From NCBI GenBank assembly GCA_016786465.1, contig JAEUWC010000020.1, positions 124,001-188,000 of the forward strand: a stretch of DNA of 64,000 nt. Reading direction: 5' to 3'. Shown piece by piece: positions 16,585 to 24,852 of this stretch (position 1 is the first letter of the stretch; the number at the start of each line of letters is the position of its first letter). The stretch comes from Bdellovibrionales bacterium (GTDB lineage Bacteria; Bdellovibrionota; UBA1018). The translations under genes were made by a program, and so were the position numbers. The notes beneath the pieces were generated by a model. It had not been told where the DNA came from, searched no databases, and saw nothing but the letters and a program-made list of their open reading frames with translations.

Positions 16585-17562
16585 TCAGTGATCTTTGACT
16601 TTCTTGAATTCGTCCTTCAGCAAGGGAACCAAGGTGAACAAGTCGCTGACGACGCCGTAGTCGGCCACTTGGAAAATCGGAGCTTCACCATCGGTGTTCA
16701 CTGCAACGATGCACTTGGACGTGCGCATTCCGGCTAAGTGCTGGATTGCGCCACTGATTCCGCAAGCGATGTACAGGGATGGCGAAACAACCTTACCCGT
16801 TTGACCCACCTGATCGCGGTGCGGACGGAAACCCGCGTCTACCGCGGCGCGTGATGCACCGACAGCGGCACCCAATACATCTGCCATTTCTTCCAAAATT
16901 TTGAAGTTCTCGGCATTCTTCATCGCGCGTCCACCCGAAATAACGATGGATGCTTCGGTGACGTCCGGACGGGCGCTGCTTCCTTTGGCCAGATCCAAAA
17001 CCTTGGTCTTCAAATCGCCCAAATCAGCGTTGGCTTGGATGACTTCAGCAGATTTGCCGGTGTCCGGCTTTGGAATCCCCAAGGCGTTCGCACGAACGGT
17101 CGCCATTTGCGGGCCGCTACCCAAGAATTCAACCTCGCAGGTCGCTTTTCCGGCGTAAACCGGACGGCGCACCTTGATTTTGCCGCCATCGAAGGAAAGC
17201 TGGGTGCAATCGCTAGCCAGACCCACGTTCATTCGTGCAGCAATCCTAGGCATTAAGTCCCGACCCGTCGGAGTATGAGACGCCAAAACCACTTCGGCCC
17301 CACCTGACTGCAGAATCGGAATGATCGCCTTGGAATAAGCTTCCGAAGTGTAATGCTTCAAAGCAGCGTTTTGAACCAAATGAACCTTTGCGGCGCCGTA
17401 GTGCCCCAATTCCTTCGCCATTTCGGCAACACCATCGCCCAAAAGGATAGCGTGAGTTTCATTTCCAGCTGCGCTGGATGCTCCCAAAAGTTCAAATGTC
17501 GATTTCTTTAAACGGCCGTCGCGGTGCTCGGCGATAACGAATACTTTTGCCCCTGTTGCCAT
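16585..17562 (-). CDS. etfA: Electron transfer flavoprotein alpha subunit
   Basis: A 325-residue EtfA. The C-terminal FAD-binding signature is present (SRAAVDAGFRPHRDQVGQTG...PSLYIACGISGAIQHLAGM), as is the N-terminal domain with VFVIAEHRDG. It pairs with EtfB, encoded 2 bases upstream on the same strand, to carry electrons from acyl-CoA or similar dehydrogenases. The partner downstream is the EtfD-type membrane oxidoreductase, so the electrons most probably go to quinone. No bifurcation-type features can be judged from sequence alone. Confidence 0.95.
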   Translation of the reverse strand: MATGAKVFVIAEHRDGRLKKSTFELLGASSAAGNETHAILLGDGVAEMAKELGHYGAAKVHLVQNAALKHYTSEAYSKAIIPILQSGGAEVVLASHTPTGRDLMPRIAARMNVGLASDCTQLSFDGGKIKVRRPVYAGKATCEVEFLGSGPQMATVRANALGIPKPDTGKSAEVIQANADLGDLKTKVLDLAKGSSARPDVTEASIVISGGRAMKNAENFKILEEMADVLGAAVGASRAAVDAGFRPHRDQVGQTGKVVSPSLYIACGISGAIQHLAGMRTSKCIVAVNTDGEAPIFQVADYGVVSDLFTLVPLLKDEFKKVKDH

Positions 17563-17564
17563 GA

Positions 17565-18338
17565 TCAGATCACCTTTGCTTCTTCGTGGAGAAGGCGAAC
17601 GAGCTCTTTTGCTTGAGCTGCCGGATCGCCGGAAATTTTCTTACCCGCTTGTTTTGGCGGAGGTAGTTGGAAGTTCTTGAATCGAATCTTCTGATCGGAT
17701 TCAGAAGCTCCGACATCGGCCATTTTCAGGGCTTTCACTTCCTTCTTTTTGGCCTTCATGATGTTTGGAAGGCTGGCGTAACGGGGTTCGTTCATGCCCT
17801 TTTGAGCCGCGATCAAAGCGGGAAGCTGGACTTCGATCATTTCGAAAGCACCGCCTTCGACTTCGCGCTTACACTTCACGCTGCTTGCGCTGTATTCGGC
17901 GTTCAAGACGACCGTGACGTAAGGAATTCCAAAATATTCGGCAATCAACTGGCTGCCTTGTGCCGCGCCGTCATCGATGGCTTCTTTACCGCTAAATACG
18001 ATGTCGACTTTGGCTTCTTTCTTCAAAGCACCCGCAAGCGCTTTCGCGGCTAGATTGCTGTCAGCGGTTTCGGGAATTTCGACATGAATTCCGTTGTCGG
18101 CACCCATCGCCAAAGCAGTGCGGATTGCATCCACCACACGAGCAGGGCCCGCGGAAATGGCGGTGACCGTGCTTCCTGGATTCTTTTCCTTCAGTCGAAG
18201 GGCTTCTTCGACTGCAAATTCATCATACGGAGAAAGGATCCATTTGATTCCGGCGGTGTCGATCCAGTTTCCGTCGCCGCTGACCTTGATTTTGGTTTCG
18301 GTGTCCGGGACCTGCTTGATGCAAACGTAAATATTCAT
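17565..18338 (-). CDS. etfB: Electron transfer flavoprotein beta subunit
   Basis: A 257-residue EtfB with MNIYVCIKQVPDTE at the N-terminus, the SPYDEFAVEEALRLKE motif, GKEAIDDGAAQG for AMP binding, and the C-terminal signature near EVQLPALIAAQKGMNEPRYASLPNIMKAKKK. Its start overlaps the dapB stop, so it is translated as part of the lysine biosynthesis operon. That linkage is unusual; no metabolic reason is certain, though lysine degradation elsewhere in the window would deliver electrons at the acyl-CoA level to ETF. Confidence 0.95.
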   Translation of the reverse strand: MNIYVCIKQVPDTETKIKVSGDGNWIDTAGIKWILSPYDEFAVEEALRLKEKNPGSTVTAISAGPARVVDAIRTALAMGADNGIHVEIPETADSNLAAKALAGALKKEAKVDIVFSGKEAIDDGAAQGSQLIAEYFGIPYVTVVLNAEYSASSVKCKREVEGGAFEMIEVQLPALIAAQKGMNEPRYASLPNIMKAKKKEVKALKMADVGASESDQKIRFKNFQLPPPKQAGKKISGDPAAQAKELVRLLHEEAKVI

Positions 18339-19057
18339 AGAAGCTCGTTATAACCAATCTTCTCGACGGAAATCAAACCCGCGGGTTCGCCTTTTTGCTG
18401 TTTTTCCTTCAACAGCCATTGGCCAAAGCGAATCGCTCCAGAAGCGAAGATCGAGCGATCTTCAGCACGGTGGGAAAGAACGATTTCTTCGTTTTGACCG
18501 ATGAAACGCACGACGTGTTCTCCTACGATCTTTCCTGCCCGAATGCTGTGGGTCTGAACGTTGCCAGGTCCTGACGGAGACACGATGCGCTGAAGTGTAA
18601 TCGCCGTGCCTGACGGAGCGTCTTTCTTCTGGTTATGGTGACTTTCCACGATGACGGGCAGCATTCCAAGCGACTGCATCAAAGGCGCTGCCGTCTTCAA
18701 GATCGTTTGGAATGCGATGACGCTTAGGCTTAAGTTCGACCCAGCCACAATCCACGCTTTCTTAGCGTATTCTTCTAGCTCGCGGCGCTGATCCAACTTC
18801 CATCCTGTACTTGCAATGACCCAAGCCGTCGACTTGTTCCCGGCCGTGGTGGCTTGACGCAAGGTTGAAATGACAGCGTCTGGGCTTGAAAACTCGATCA
18901 CCAAGTCGCACTCAAATAAAGGTGCAGGGTTTTCATTTCTTGAGATTTCGGCGGACAGCACCCAACCTTCGGGCGCAGAAGTTCGAAGAAATTCGACCAA
19001 CTTTTTTCCCATCTTTCCTTGGGAACCCAGAACCCCGACGCGAATCGAACTAGCCAT
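18335..19057 (-). CDS. dapB: 4-hydroxy-tetrahydrodipicolinate reductase
   Basis: A 240-residue DapB, shorter than the E. coli enzyme (273) but with the key parts: VGVLGSQGKMG for NAD(P)H, and ESHHNQKKDAPSGTA, which holds the catalytic His and Lys. It reduces the DapA product in the diaminopimelate/lysine pathway. Start and stop overlap dapA (8 bp) and etfB (4 bp), so the operon is tightly packed. Confidence 0.93.
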   Translation of the reverse strand: MASSIRVGVLGSQGKMGKKLVEFLRTSAPEGWVLSAEISRNENPAPLFECDLVIEFSSPDAVISTLRQATTAGNKSTAWVIASTGWKLDQRRELEEYAKKAWIVAGSNLSLSVIAFQTILKTAAPLMQSLGMLPVIVESHHNQKKDAPSGTAITLQRIVSPSGPGNVQTHSIRAGKIVGEHVVRFIGQNEEIVLSHRAEDRSIFASGAIRFGQWLLKEKQQKGEPAGLISVEKIGYNELL

Positions 19058-19955
19058 TCAGGCCCCCTGCCGCATGGGCGCCTTCGTATGCACGAAAAAG
19101 GTCTTCCGCGTGGCTTGCGCGAATTTCAGTTAAGGGAAGCCGGACAGAAGCGTCCAGCATTCCTAGCTTTGCCATCAAGGCCTTCACGGGAATCGGATTG
19201 GGTTCAATGAATAATGTCTGAAAAAGGTGAAACCAACGGGCGTGCAGTTTTCTTGCCGCTTCAACATTCCCTTTTTCGAAGTTCTGATGAATTTGAACCA
19301 AGACTTCGGGCACGACGTTGCTTGCGACAGACACGACGCCCGTCGCACCACACGAAAGCATGGGCAAGAAAAGTGGGTCGTCCCCTGAAAGTACGTTGAA
19401 GCCTTCCGGAGCGACTTGCATGAATTCTTGAAACTTGGTCAGACTTCCCGATGCTTCCTTTAGACCAAGAATCTTTGGATTCTGCGCTAAAGACGCGATG
19501 GTCGACGCTTTGATTTCACAGGCGGTGCGACCTGGCACGTTGTACAAAAGCACCGGACAATCCACGGAATCGGCGATTTTTGAAAAGTGCGCGAAAAGTC
19601 CATCCTGGGTCGGACGATTGTAATAGGGGCTGACCAACATGATTCCGTCGACACCCAGTTGGCTTGCCCACTTGGACAGGTTCACCGAAGCAGCGGTGTT
19701 GTTATTTCCCGTGCCCGCAATTGTGGCCACGCCGGTTCCTTTTAAATTCTTTAAAGTGAAAGAAATCAGTTCCTTCTTTTCAGCTTCAGAAAGCGTCGGT
19801 GATTCGCCCGTGGTCCCGCACGAAACAATTCCCGAAACTTTGGCACGAACTTGGTGTTCTAAAATTTTTTCGTAAGCAGGCCAGTCGATCTGATCGTCAC
19901 GAAAGGGCGTGACCACTGCTGTAATGACACCGTGAAAAGGATTGCGCTTCTTCAT
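19050..19955 (-). CDS. dapA: 4-hydroxy-tetrahydrodipicolinate synthase
   Basis: A 301-residue TIM-barrel enzyme that condenses pyruvate with aspartate semialdehyde. GTTGESPTLSEAEK, YYNRPTQDGLFAHF, YNVPGRT and the Schiff-base lysine in GLKEAS are all present. It overlaps lysA (ATGA) upstream and dapB downstream. DapA, DapB and LysA supply lysine and meso-diaminopimelate for peptidoglycan; the intermediate steps are encoded elsewhere. Confidence 0.95.
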   Translation of the reverse strand: MKKRNPFHGVITAVVTPFRDDQIDWPAYEKILEHQVRAKVSGIVSCGTTGESPTLSEAEKKELISFTLKNLKGTGVATIAGTGNNNTAASVNLSKWASQLGVDGIMLVSPYYNRPTQDGLFAHFSKIADSVDCPVLLYNVPGRTACEIKASTIASLAQNPKILGLKEASGSLTKFQEFMQVAPEGFNVLSGDDPLFLPMLSCGATGVVSVASNVVPEVLVQIHQNFEKGNVEAARKLHARWFHLFQTLFIEPNPIPVKALMAKLGMLDASVRLPLTEIRASHAEDLFRAYEGAHAAGGLNG

Positions 19956-21232
19956 AGCGGCTCGATCTTTTCACGGTCACGGATCAAAAAAAACTCTTTA
20001 TTCTTCACAAGAACTTCGGCGGGCCGCGGTCGGGAATTATAGTTGCTGGCCATGCTGTAACCGTATGCCCCGCACGAAAGAAGGGCCAGGAATTCTCCGC
20101 GCTTCCAAGAAACCGGGACTTTTCGTCCAGAAGCAAAACGGTCCGCAGTTTCACAGGCTGGACCTACGATATCTGTCGAAGCGGTTTTTCCTTTTCGCAG
20201 CGCTGAATTCAAAGGAATGATTTCATGGTAACTGCCGTAAAGGCTGGGTCTGGCCAAGTCATTCATCGCTGCATCGACGATCAAAAAGGTTCGGCTTTTG
20301 CGTTCTTTTCGAAACTGCACCTGGGTCAGTAATACGCCCGCGTTTCCTGAAATCAGCCGACCCGGTTCTAGAAAAACCCGAGTCGCGGCACGTCGACCTT
20401 GAATCCAGGCGGACCATTCTTTCTGAATCAACTTGCAGTAATCTTCGATCGTTGGGGGCTTTTCGTTCTTGTATCGAATTCCTAGTCCACCCCCCAGATC
20501 GACGTATTCCAGTTCGATCTTGGAAAGACTTTCAAAGGTTTCCACACAGGACTTTAACTTCTGAAAGGCTTCCTTCATGGGGGCCAAGGTCACTAGTTGG
20601 CTTCCAATATGAATGCTCAGGCCCGCGATTTGGATTCGCGGCCAGTTCTTTAGATTCTTCGCAACCCAAAGAATTTCTGACTTTTCCAAGCCAAACTTGT
20701 TTTCCCGAAGTCCGGTCGAAATATAAGGATGGGTTTTCGGGTTCACGTCGGGATTGAAGCGAAGGGCGACTCGGGCGCGGCGGTCAGGTGGAAACCGAGC
20801 CTCTAGAATTTCTTGAATCAAATCCAGTTCCGGAATCGATTCAACATGAAAACTAAAAACATCGTTTTTCAGCGCGGATTCGATTTCCTCGGGCAACTTT
20901 CCGACACCACTGAAAACCATTTGGTTGCCCGAAAAGCCGACACTCCTTGCGATTCTCATTTCGCCGCCGCTGACCAGGTCGATTCCGATTCCACACTGTT
21001 TTAGAATCTTCAAAAGTTCTGGGTTCGAATTCGACTTCATCGCAAAGCAAATCTGAACCGGTAGGCCTGATAGCCCGGTCTTTAGGCGTTCGACGGGCGA
21101 ACGAAAGCCTTCGTGTGAATAAACATAGGTCGGGGAACCATGCTTTCGAAGGATTTCAGAAAGATCGACTTCTTCGCAGAAAAGTTTTCCACCGTGGTAC
21201 GGAAAAAATTCTTGGGGGTCGGACTTTTTCAT
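19952..21232 (-). CDS. lysA: Diaminopimelate decarboxylase
   Basis: A 426-residue fold-type III PLP decarboxylase that makes lysine from meso-diaminopimelate. CFAMKSNSNPELL holds the PLP lysine, HIGSQL and DLGGGLGI the phosphate-binding region, EPGRLI and GPACETADRFA (the catalytic Cys) the substrate site. The start overlaps the stop of a 41-residue lipoprotein gene (lptM) by ATGA, an arrangement also seen around lysA in many proteobacteria. Confidence 0.95.
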   Translation of the reverse strand: MKKSDPQEFFPYHGGKLFCEEVDLSEILRKHGSPTYVYSHEGFRSPVERLKTGLSGLPVQICFAMKSNSNPELLKILKQCGIGIDLVSGGEMRIARSVGFSGNQMVFSGVGKLPEEIESALKNDVFSFHVESIPELDLIQEILEARFPPDRRARVALRFNPDVNPKTHPYISTGLRENKFGLEKSEILWVAKNLKNWPRIQIAGLSIHIGSQLVTLAPMKEAFQKLKSCVETFESLSKIELEYVDLGGGLGIRYKNEKPPTIEDYCKLIQKEWSAWIQGRRAATRVFLEPGRLISGNAGVLLTQVQFRKERKSRTFLIVDAAMNDLARPSLYGSYHEIIPLNSALRKGKTASTDIVGPACETADRFASGRKVPVSWKRGEFLALLSCGAYGYSMASNYNSRPRPAEVLVKNKEFFLIRDREKIEPL

Positions 21233-21354
21233 CGCGAAGGTGCCGGGCTTGGGGACTTTTCAGGTGTGGTCGGCAACGGCGGCTGGGGATTTCCCTTTAC
21301 TCCGCAGGCCGAAGTCAGACCCATTAAAAGAAGGATCAAGATCAGGATCTTCAT
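21229..21354 (-). CDS. lptM: LptM (YifL)-like small lipoprotein
   Basis: A 41-residue gene directly upstream of lysA: MKILILILLLMGLTSACG... The signal peptide ends in a lipobox (TSAC, Cys17), and the mature protein begins CGVKGNP followed by a Pro-rich tail. CGxKG at the mature N-terminus and the position next to lysA are typical of LptM/YifL. In E. coli this lipoprotein helps the LPS translocon LptDE to mature by assisting disulfide formation in LptD. It overlaps lysA by ATGA and begins 2 bases after the preceding stop; it has no strong Shine-Dalgarno, which suggests coupling. Strong call from motif plus context. Confidence 0.85.
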   Translation of the reverse strand: MKILILILLLMGLTSACGVKGNPQPPLPTTPEKSPSPAPSR

Positions 21355-21356
21355 AA

Positions 21357-22508
21357 TTAGAAACTTAGCATAAGACCGAAGGCCAGCATGTCAAAGCCTG
21401 CATCAATTCGAATATTCCAACTTGGACCGATGGATCCTAAAATGCCGATGCCGCCTGCTGGCAGGGGCGATGACATTCCAGCAACCGCCGCATCTGAAGC
21501 ATTCTGTGCCGAAAGAATATTGCTTAAAAGAATGCCGCCATAGGCAAAGAAGCCGATATTGTTGTTGAAGTTGATCGTGTACCGGACCGTGATGGGATTG
21601 GACATCAGCGAATACCGCTGGTTTCCCTCGCCATAAGTATACATTCCCATACCACCTTCGACGGTGAAGGTGTCTTGGACTTCATGCTTTCGGATCAAGA
21701 TCATTCGGCCCAGATTCAAACCGTAACGAAGCAAAACACCTGAATTCAGTGCCTGTGAATCGCCGTCAGCTGTTCGGCTGCGGATGTGTCGGATTAGACC
21801 GTATTCCAACGAAAAGCTGCTGCGGTGGGTTTCCAGGGGTTCGATTTCGTCGACGACCAATTCTTCAGCTTCTTCTTCAAGCTGATCAATCGTTTCATCT
21901 AGGGACGGAGGATCTGAACGCGTGTCGGAATCAAAGTCTCCCGACGGCGGAGGCGACGACCCCGCATCCAGTTCTGGATCGTATTCTTGTGCCTGCGCAC
22001 TGCCGCCGCGAACGCTTCCGATAGAAGAAGGCGGCGTCGGGGTTATTCCCATTCCTTTTTCAAGTTCACTGAGGTCGACCCGGTCCTGTTGCGTGGGTTT
22101 CATCGGTCCTAGGTCGGATACTTTTTCTAGGGCCATGAAGGGTTGGTCGCCGGGAAGAACGTCCAAACCTGGGTAGCGCCTGACGACTCGGGCTGCGAAT
22201 TTCTTCTTTTCTGGGTAATTTCTCAAGACTCGAAACGCCATGATCGGCGTCTTTCCTTCGCGAAGAAGTAAAATTCTTCCCGGAAAGGGTCGCGCTTCAT
22301 TTAAATCATTCATCAAATAGACACGCCCGGACTTACTGGCTCGGTCTGAAGAAACGTCAAAGCTACGAGCCCGAATGTCCGGAAGTTTTGGTTCGTCTTG
22401 GGCAAATGTAGCGGAAGTCAGCGCGGTCCAGATCAAGATCACTTGACAGAACTGGCGCTTCCAACTGTGATGGCGGTATGCGGTTTTTTCCATCCTCATT
22501 GATGACAT
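21357..22508 (-). CDS. Probable outer-membrane beta-barrel protein
   Basis: About 380 residues, unknown family. An N-terminal signal peptide (CQVILIWTALTSATFAQ) is followed by a domain of about 120 residues (RVYLMNDLNEARPFPGRILLLREGKTPIMAFRVLRNYP), a disordered acidic Pro/Ser/Asp linker, then about 160 residues of alternating hydrophobic strands ending in phenylalanine (FGLMLSF), typical of an outer-membrane barrel. There are three candidate ATGs within 15 bases at the start, and the 5' end overlaps the divergent TPR gene, so the start is uncertain. It lies 2 bases upstream of lptM and could be the first gene of that operon. Confidence 0.72.
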   Translation of the reverse strand: MSSMRMEKTAYRHHSWKRQFCQVILIWTALTSATFAQDEPKLPDIRARSFDVSSDRASKSGRVYLMNDLNEARPFPGRILLLREGKTPIMAFRVLRNYPEKKKFAARVVRRYPGLDVLPGDQPFMALEKVSDLGPMKPTQQDRVDLSELEKGMGITPTPPSSIGSVRGGSAQAQEYDPELDAGSSPPPSGDFDSDTRSDPPSLDETIDQLEEEAEELVVDEIEPLETHRSSFSLEYGLIRHIRSRTADGDSQALNSGVLLRYGLNLGRMILIRKHEVQDTFTVEGGMGMYTYGEGNQRYSLMSNPITVRYTINFNNNIGFFAYGGILLSNILSAQNASDAAVAGMSSPLPAGGIGILGSIGPSWNIRIDAGFDMLAFGLMLSF

Positions 22509-23494
22509 TAGCGGTCATGGTAGGTGCTGTCGAGCCTCGGGTTGCAAATTCGTCTGAAGTTCTGCCGCAATGGGCGGCTCAAGCCATCGCTGAAAGTCGT
22601 CAGCTGGGGGCACAAAAAAAGTGGAATGAAGCAGTCATCAGCCTTCGAAAGATTCACCAGTCGCATCCCGAATCCTTCGAAGTGGCCGTCGAATTTTCAA
22701 AAGCATTGGTTTACCTAGGTCGCCGCGAAGAATCCCTTTCAGTTCTTCAGCAGCTGATCGCGAAATCGTCGGGATCCATTCGCGCCCAGGCTACCCGGCG
22801 CGCACGGGTCATGGCTCGCCTTTTCATGACCCAGGCGGTAAGCCAGATTTACCAGGACGGTCTGCTTCTTGCGAATCAGCGCAAGTACAAGCTGGCGCGC
22901 GAAAAATTTGGGAAGGCCCTGGATGCCGAAGCGGACAACGCGGAAGTTCTATTACGGCTGGGGCAATGTCTTTACCTAGACGGCGATGTCGACAGTGCTT
23001 CAGAACGTTTGAAGGCTGCGAAAAAGCTTTCGCCGTACGAACCGCAGATTCGACTTTGGTTGGGCCGGGTGATGCTGGATCGCGGAGAACTGGAAGCCGG
23101 GCTACAAGAAGTCAAGTCCGCGTACGAAGAACTTCCTAGGTCCGAGTTAGCAACCGTTTGGTACGCCGCCGGACTTGCTCAGTCTGGAAAAGCGGACGAA
23201 GCCGTACGCGTTTTGGAATCGGACGTGAAAAAGAATCCGATGCACCTGCATTCGCTGGTCAGTTCCGCGCGAACGCTACTTTCTTCGACGCCGACCAGTG
23301 AAAGCCAGAAGATCTGGGAAATTCGGAAAAAGCTTCAGGTCGCGCTGAGCCGCATGCCCGAATACGTGAAATCAGACCCCGACGGTAGTGAAGGCGAAAT
23401 GGGCCTAGACCTTCGCGATCCCGAACGCCTTCGATCGGAAGTCGATCTGATGCTCGAAACCGTTGAAGCGCGTCTAGGTCGGTTTTCCCGTTAA
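22478..23494 (+). CDS. Exported TPR protein
   Basis: A 338-residue protein with a signal-like N-terminus (MRFFPSSLMTLAVMVGAV) and at least five tetratricopeptide repeats over residues 30-270 (for example KWNEAVISLRKIHQSHPES, KYKLAREKFGKALDAEADNAEVLLRLGQ). TPR arrays bind protein partners; none is indicated. Its start region overlaps the divergent barrel gene by up to 31 bp, and its stop codon sits in a palindrome shared with citrate synthase. Confidence 0.78.
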   Translation: MRFFPSSLMTLAVMVGAVEPRVANSSEVLPQWAAQAIAESRQLGAQKKWNEAVISLRKIHQSHPESFEVAVEFSKALVYLGRREESLSVLQQLIAKSSGSIRAQATRRARVMARLFMTQAVSQIYQDGLLLANQRKYKLAREKFGKALDAEADNAEVLLRLGQCLYLDGDVDSASERLKAAKKLSPYEPQIRLWLGRVMLDRGELEAGLQEVKSAYEELPRSELATVWYAAGLAQSGKADEAVRVLESDVKKNPMHLHSLVSSARTLLSSTPTSESQKIWEIRKKLQVALSRMPEYVKSDPDGSEGEMGLDLRDPERLRSEVDLMLETVEARLGRFSR

Positions 23495-23510
23495 GCGTTT
23501 CGCTTAACGG
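23488..23510. terminator. Palindrome holding both convergent stop codons
   Basis: CCGTTAAGCG, loop TTT, CGCTTAACGG: a perfect 10-bp stem with a 3-base loop. The TAA of the TPR gene and the TAA of citrate synthase both lie inside it. No T run follows on either strand, so it may act as an RNA 3'-end stabiliser or a weak terminator. Confidence 0.5.
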
Positions 23511-24640
23511 CTTCCGATTGGCGTCGACTTCGAATCCGTTTTTCCGACGTAGAAAGCTCGAGGCCGGAAAATGCGGTTGTTCGCGTACTGTTCCAGAACT
23601 TGAGCGCTCCAGCCAGAAATCCGACTGACCGCGAAGATCGGAGTAAAGTCGCGTGGGCGAAGTCCCAGGGCCGTGTAGACCAAGCCGCTGTAGAAGTCGA
23701 CGTTTGGCATCAAGCCTTTCTTCGCTTCCATCTGTTCTTGAATACGGACCAACATGCGGTGGTAATCTTCCAGGCCCGCTTTTTTGCAGATCTGAACCGA
23801 CATTTCTTTCAGGATGCGTGCGCGCGGGTCGCCGTTTTTATAGACGCGGTGACCGATGCCCATGACTTTCTTCTTCGCGTTGACGGCGTCTTCAATGAAA
23901 GCATCGACTTGCGCGTAGCTGCCGATTTCTTTCAACATCAACATGACTTGTTCGTTGGCGCCGCCGTGCAGGGGCCCCTTCAAAGCGCCCAAGGCTGCAA
24001 CCATGTCGCTGTAATAATCGCTGGTCGTTGAAGCAACGACACGTGCCGTGAAGGTCGAAGCGTTCAATTCATGATCGGCGTGAAGAACCAAAGCCGTATC
24101 AAATAGTTTTTCTTCTTCGGCGTTAGGTTCCTTGCCACGGATCATGTTCAGGAAGTTCCAAGCCACGGACTTGCCCGAAACCGGGTCAATTGGGCGTTGG
24201 CCTTGTTCCATTCGTGAAATCGCAGCGACGATTGGTCCGATAGCGCCAGTGGTCCGTGCAGCTTTAGCGCGGACGCCTTCTGGGCTTAGGTCTTCAGCCT
24301 TTTGATCGAACAAACCGTAGTAGCTTAGGGCCGTGCGAAGCTTGGCCATTGAATGGTTGTTCGTCTTCGCAATCGATTCAAGAATCGGGAAGATTTCTTT
24401 TGGAAGCTGCATACCGGCGAACAGATCTTTTTTGGTCTGCGCCAGTTCAGAAGTGTTTGGAAGTTTGCCGTGCCAGAGAAGATGGACGATTTCTTCGAAT
24501 CCACAATTCGCAGACAGGTCTTCGATGGTGTAACCGCGATACAGCAAGGTCACGTCGAAGATCGTGCTGATTTCACTGGTGATGGCGACGATGTTTTCGA
24601 GGCCTTTGTTGGCCGTTTCTGGAATTTGCGCTTGTGACAT
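23504..24640 (-). CDS. gltA: Citrate synthase (type II short form; 2-methylcitrate synthase possible)
   Basis: A 378-residue citrate synthase of the short, dimeric class. The active-site residues are present: HADHELNAS (His), GIGHRVYKNGDPRA (His and oxaloacetate contacts), NVDFYSG (Asp). It condenses acetyl-CoA with oxaloacetate for the TCA cycle; members of this subgroup may instead use propionyl-CoA, and sequence alone does not separate them. There are no prpB or prpD neighbours, which favours citrate synthase. A perfect DnaA-box 9-mer TTATCCACA overlaps the start codon (24640-24648, minus strand), probably by chance. Confidence 0.92.
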   Translation of the reverse strand: MSQAQIPETANKGLENIVAITSEISTIFDVTLLYRGYTIEDLSANCGFEEIVHLLWHGKLPNTSELAQTKKDLFAGMQLPKEIFPILESIAKTNNHSMAKLRTALSYYGLFDQKAEDLSPEGVRAKAARTTGAIGPIVAAISRMEQGQRPIDPVSGKSVAWNFLNMIRGKEPNAEEEKLFDTALVLHADHELNASTFTARVVASTTSDYYSDMVAALGALKGPLHGGANEQVMLMLKEIGSYAQVDAFIEDAVNAKKKVMGIGHRVYKNGDPRARILKEMSVQICKKAGLEDYHRMLVRIQEQMEAKKGLMPNVDFYSGLVYTALGLRPRDFTPIFAVSRISGWSAQVLEQYANNRIFRPRAFYVGKTDSKSTPIGSR

Positions 24641-24709
24641 GTGGATAACCTACATCAGCTGCAGGAAATTGCTCAGAAAATTTCCGCGATTGAAAAAAGC
24701 CCGGGGCCC

Positions 24710-24738
24710 TTGACCTTTGCGTAATGCCAACCTATGAC
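24710..24738 (+). promoter_or_regulatory. Sigma-70 promoter of the deoxynucleoside kinase gene
   Basis: TTGACC, 17-base spacer, TATGAC. The predicted start near 24745 lies past the upstream in-frame ATG at 24724, which rules that codon out as a start for this transcript. Confidence 0.6.
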
Positions 24739-24852
24739 CGATCCCACCGGGGGGCAGCAGTGGCAGTGAGTAAATCAGGCAGACACGCGTCGAATGGCCA
24801 GAATGGCCACAGTGGGATGAACAACGACATCGTCGATTTTTCGGGTGATTCG

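Noticed and set aside
24640-24648. Perfect DnaA box at the citrate synthase start
   Set aside because: A single 9-mer with no cluster or origin genes; chance occurrence is likely.
24724-24852. Longer N-terminus for the deoxynucleoside kinase
   Set aside because: The ATG at 24724 lies inside the predicted promoter, and the extra residues have no family counterpart.
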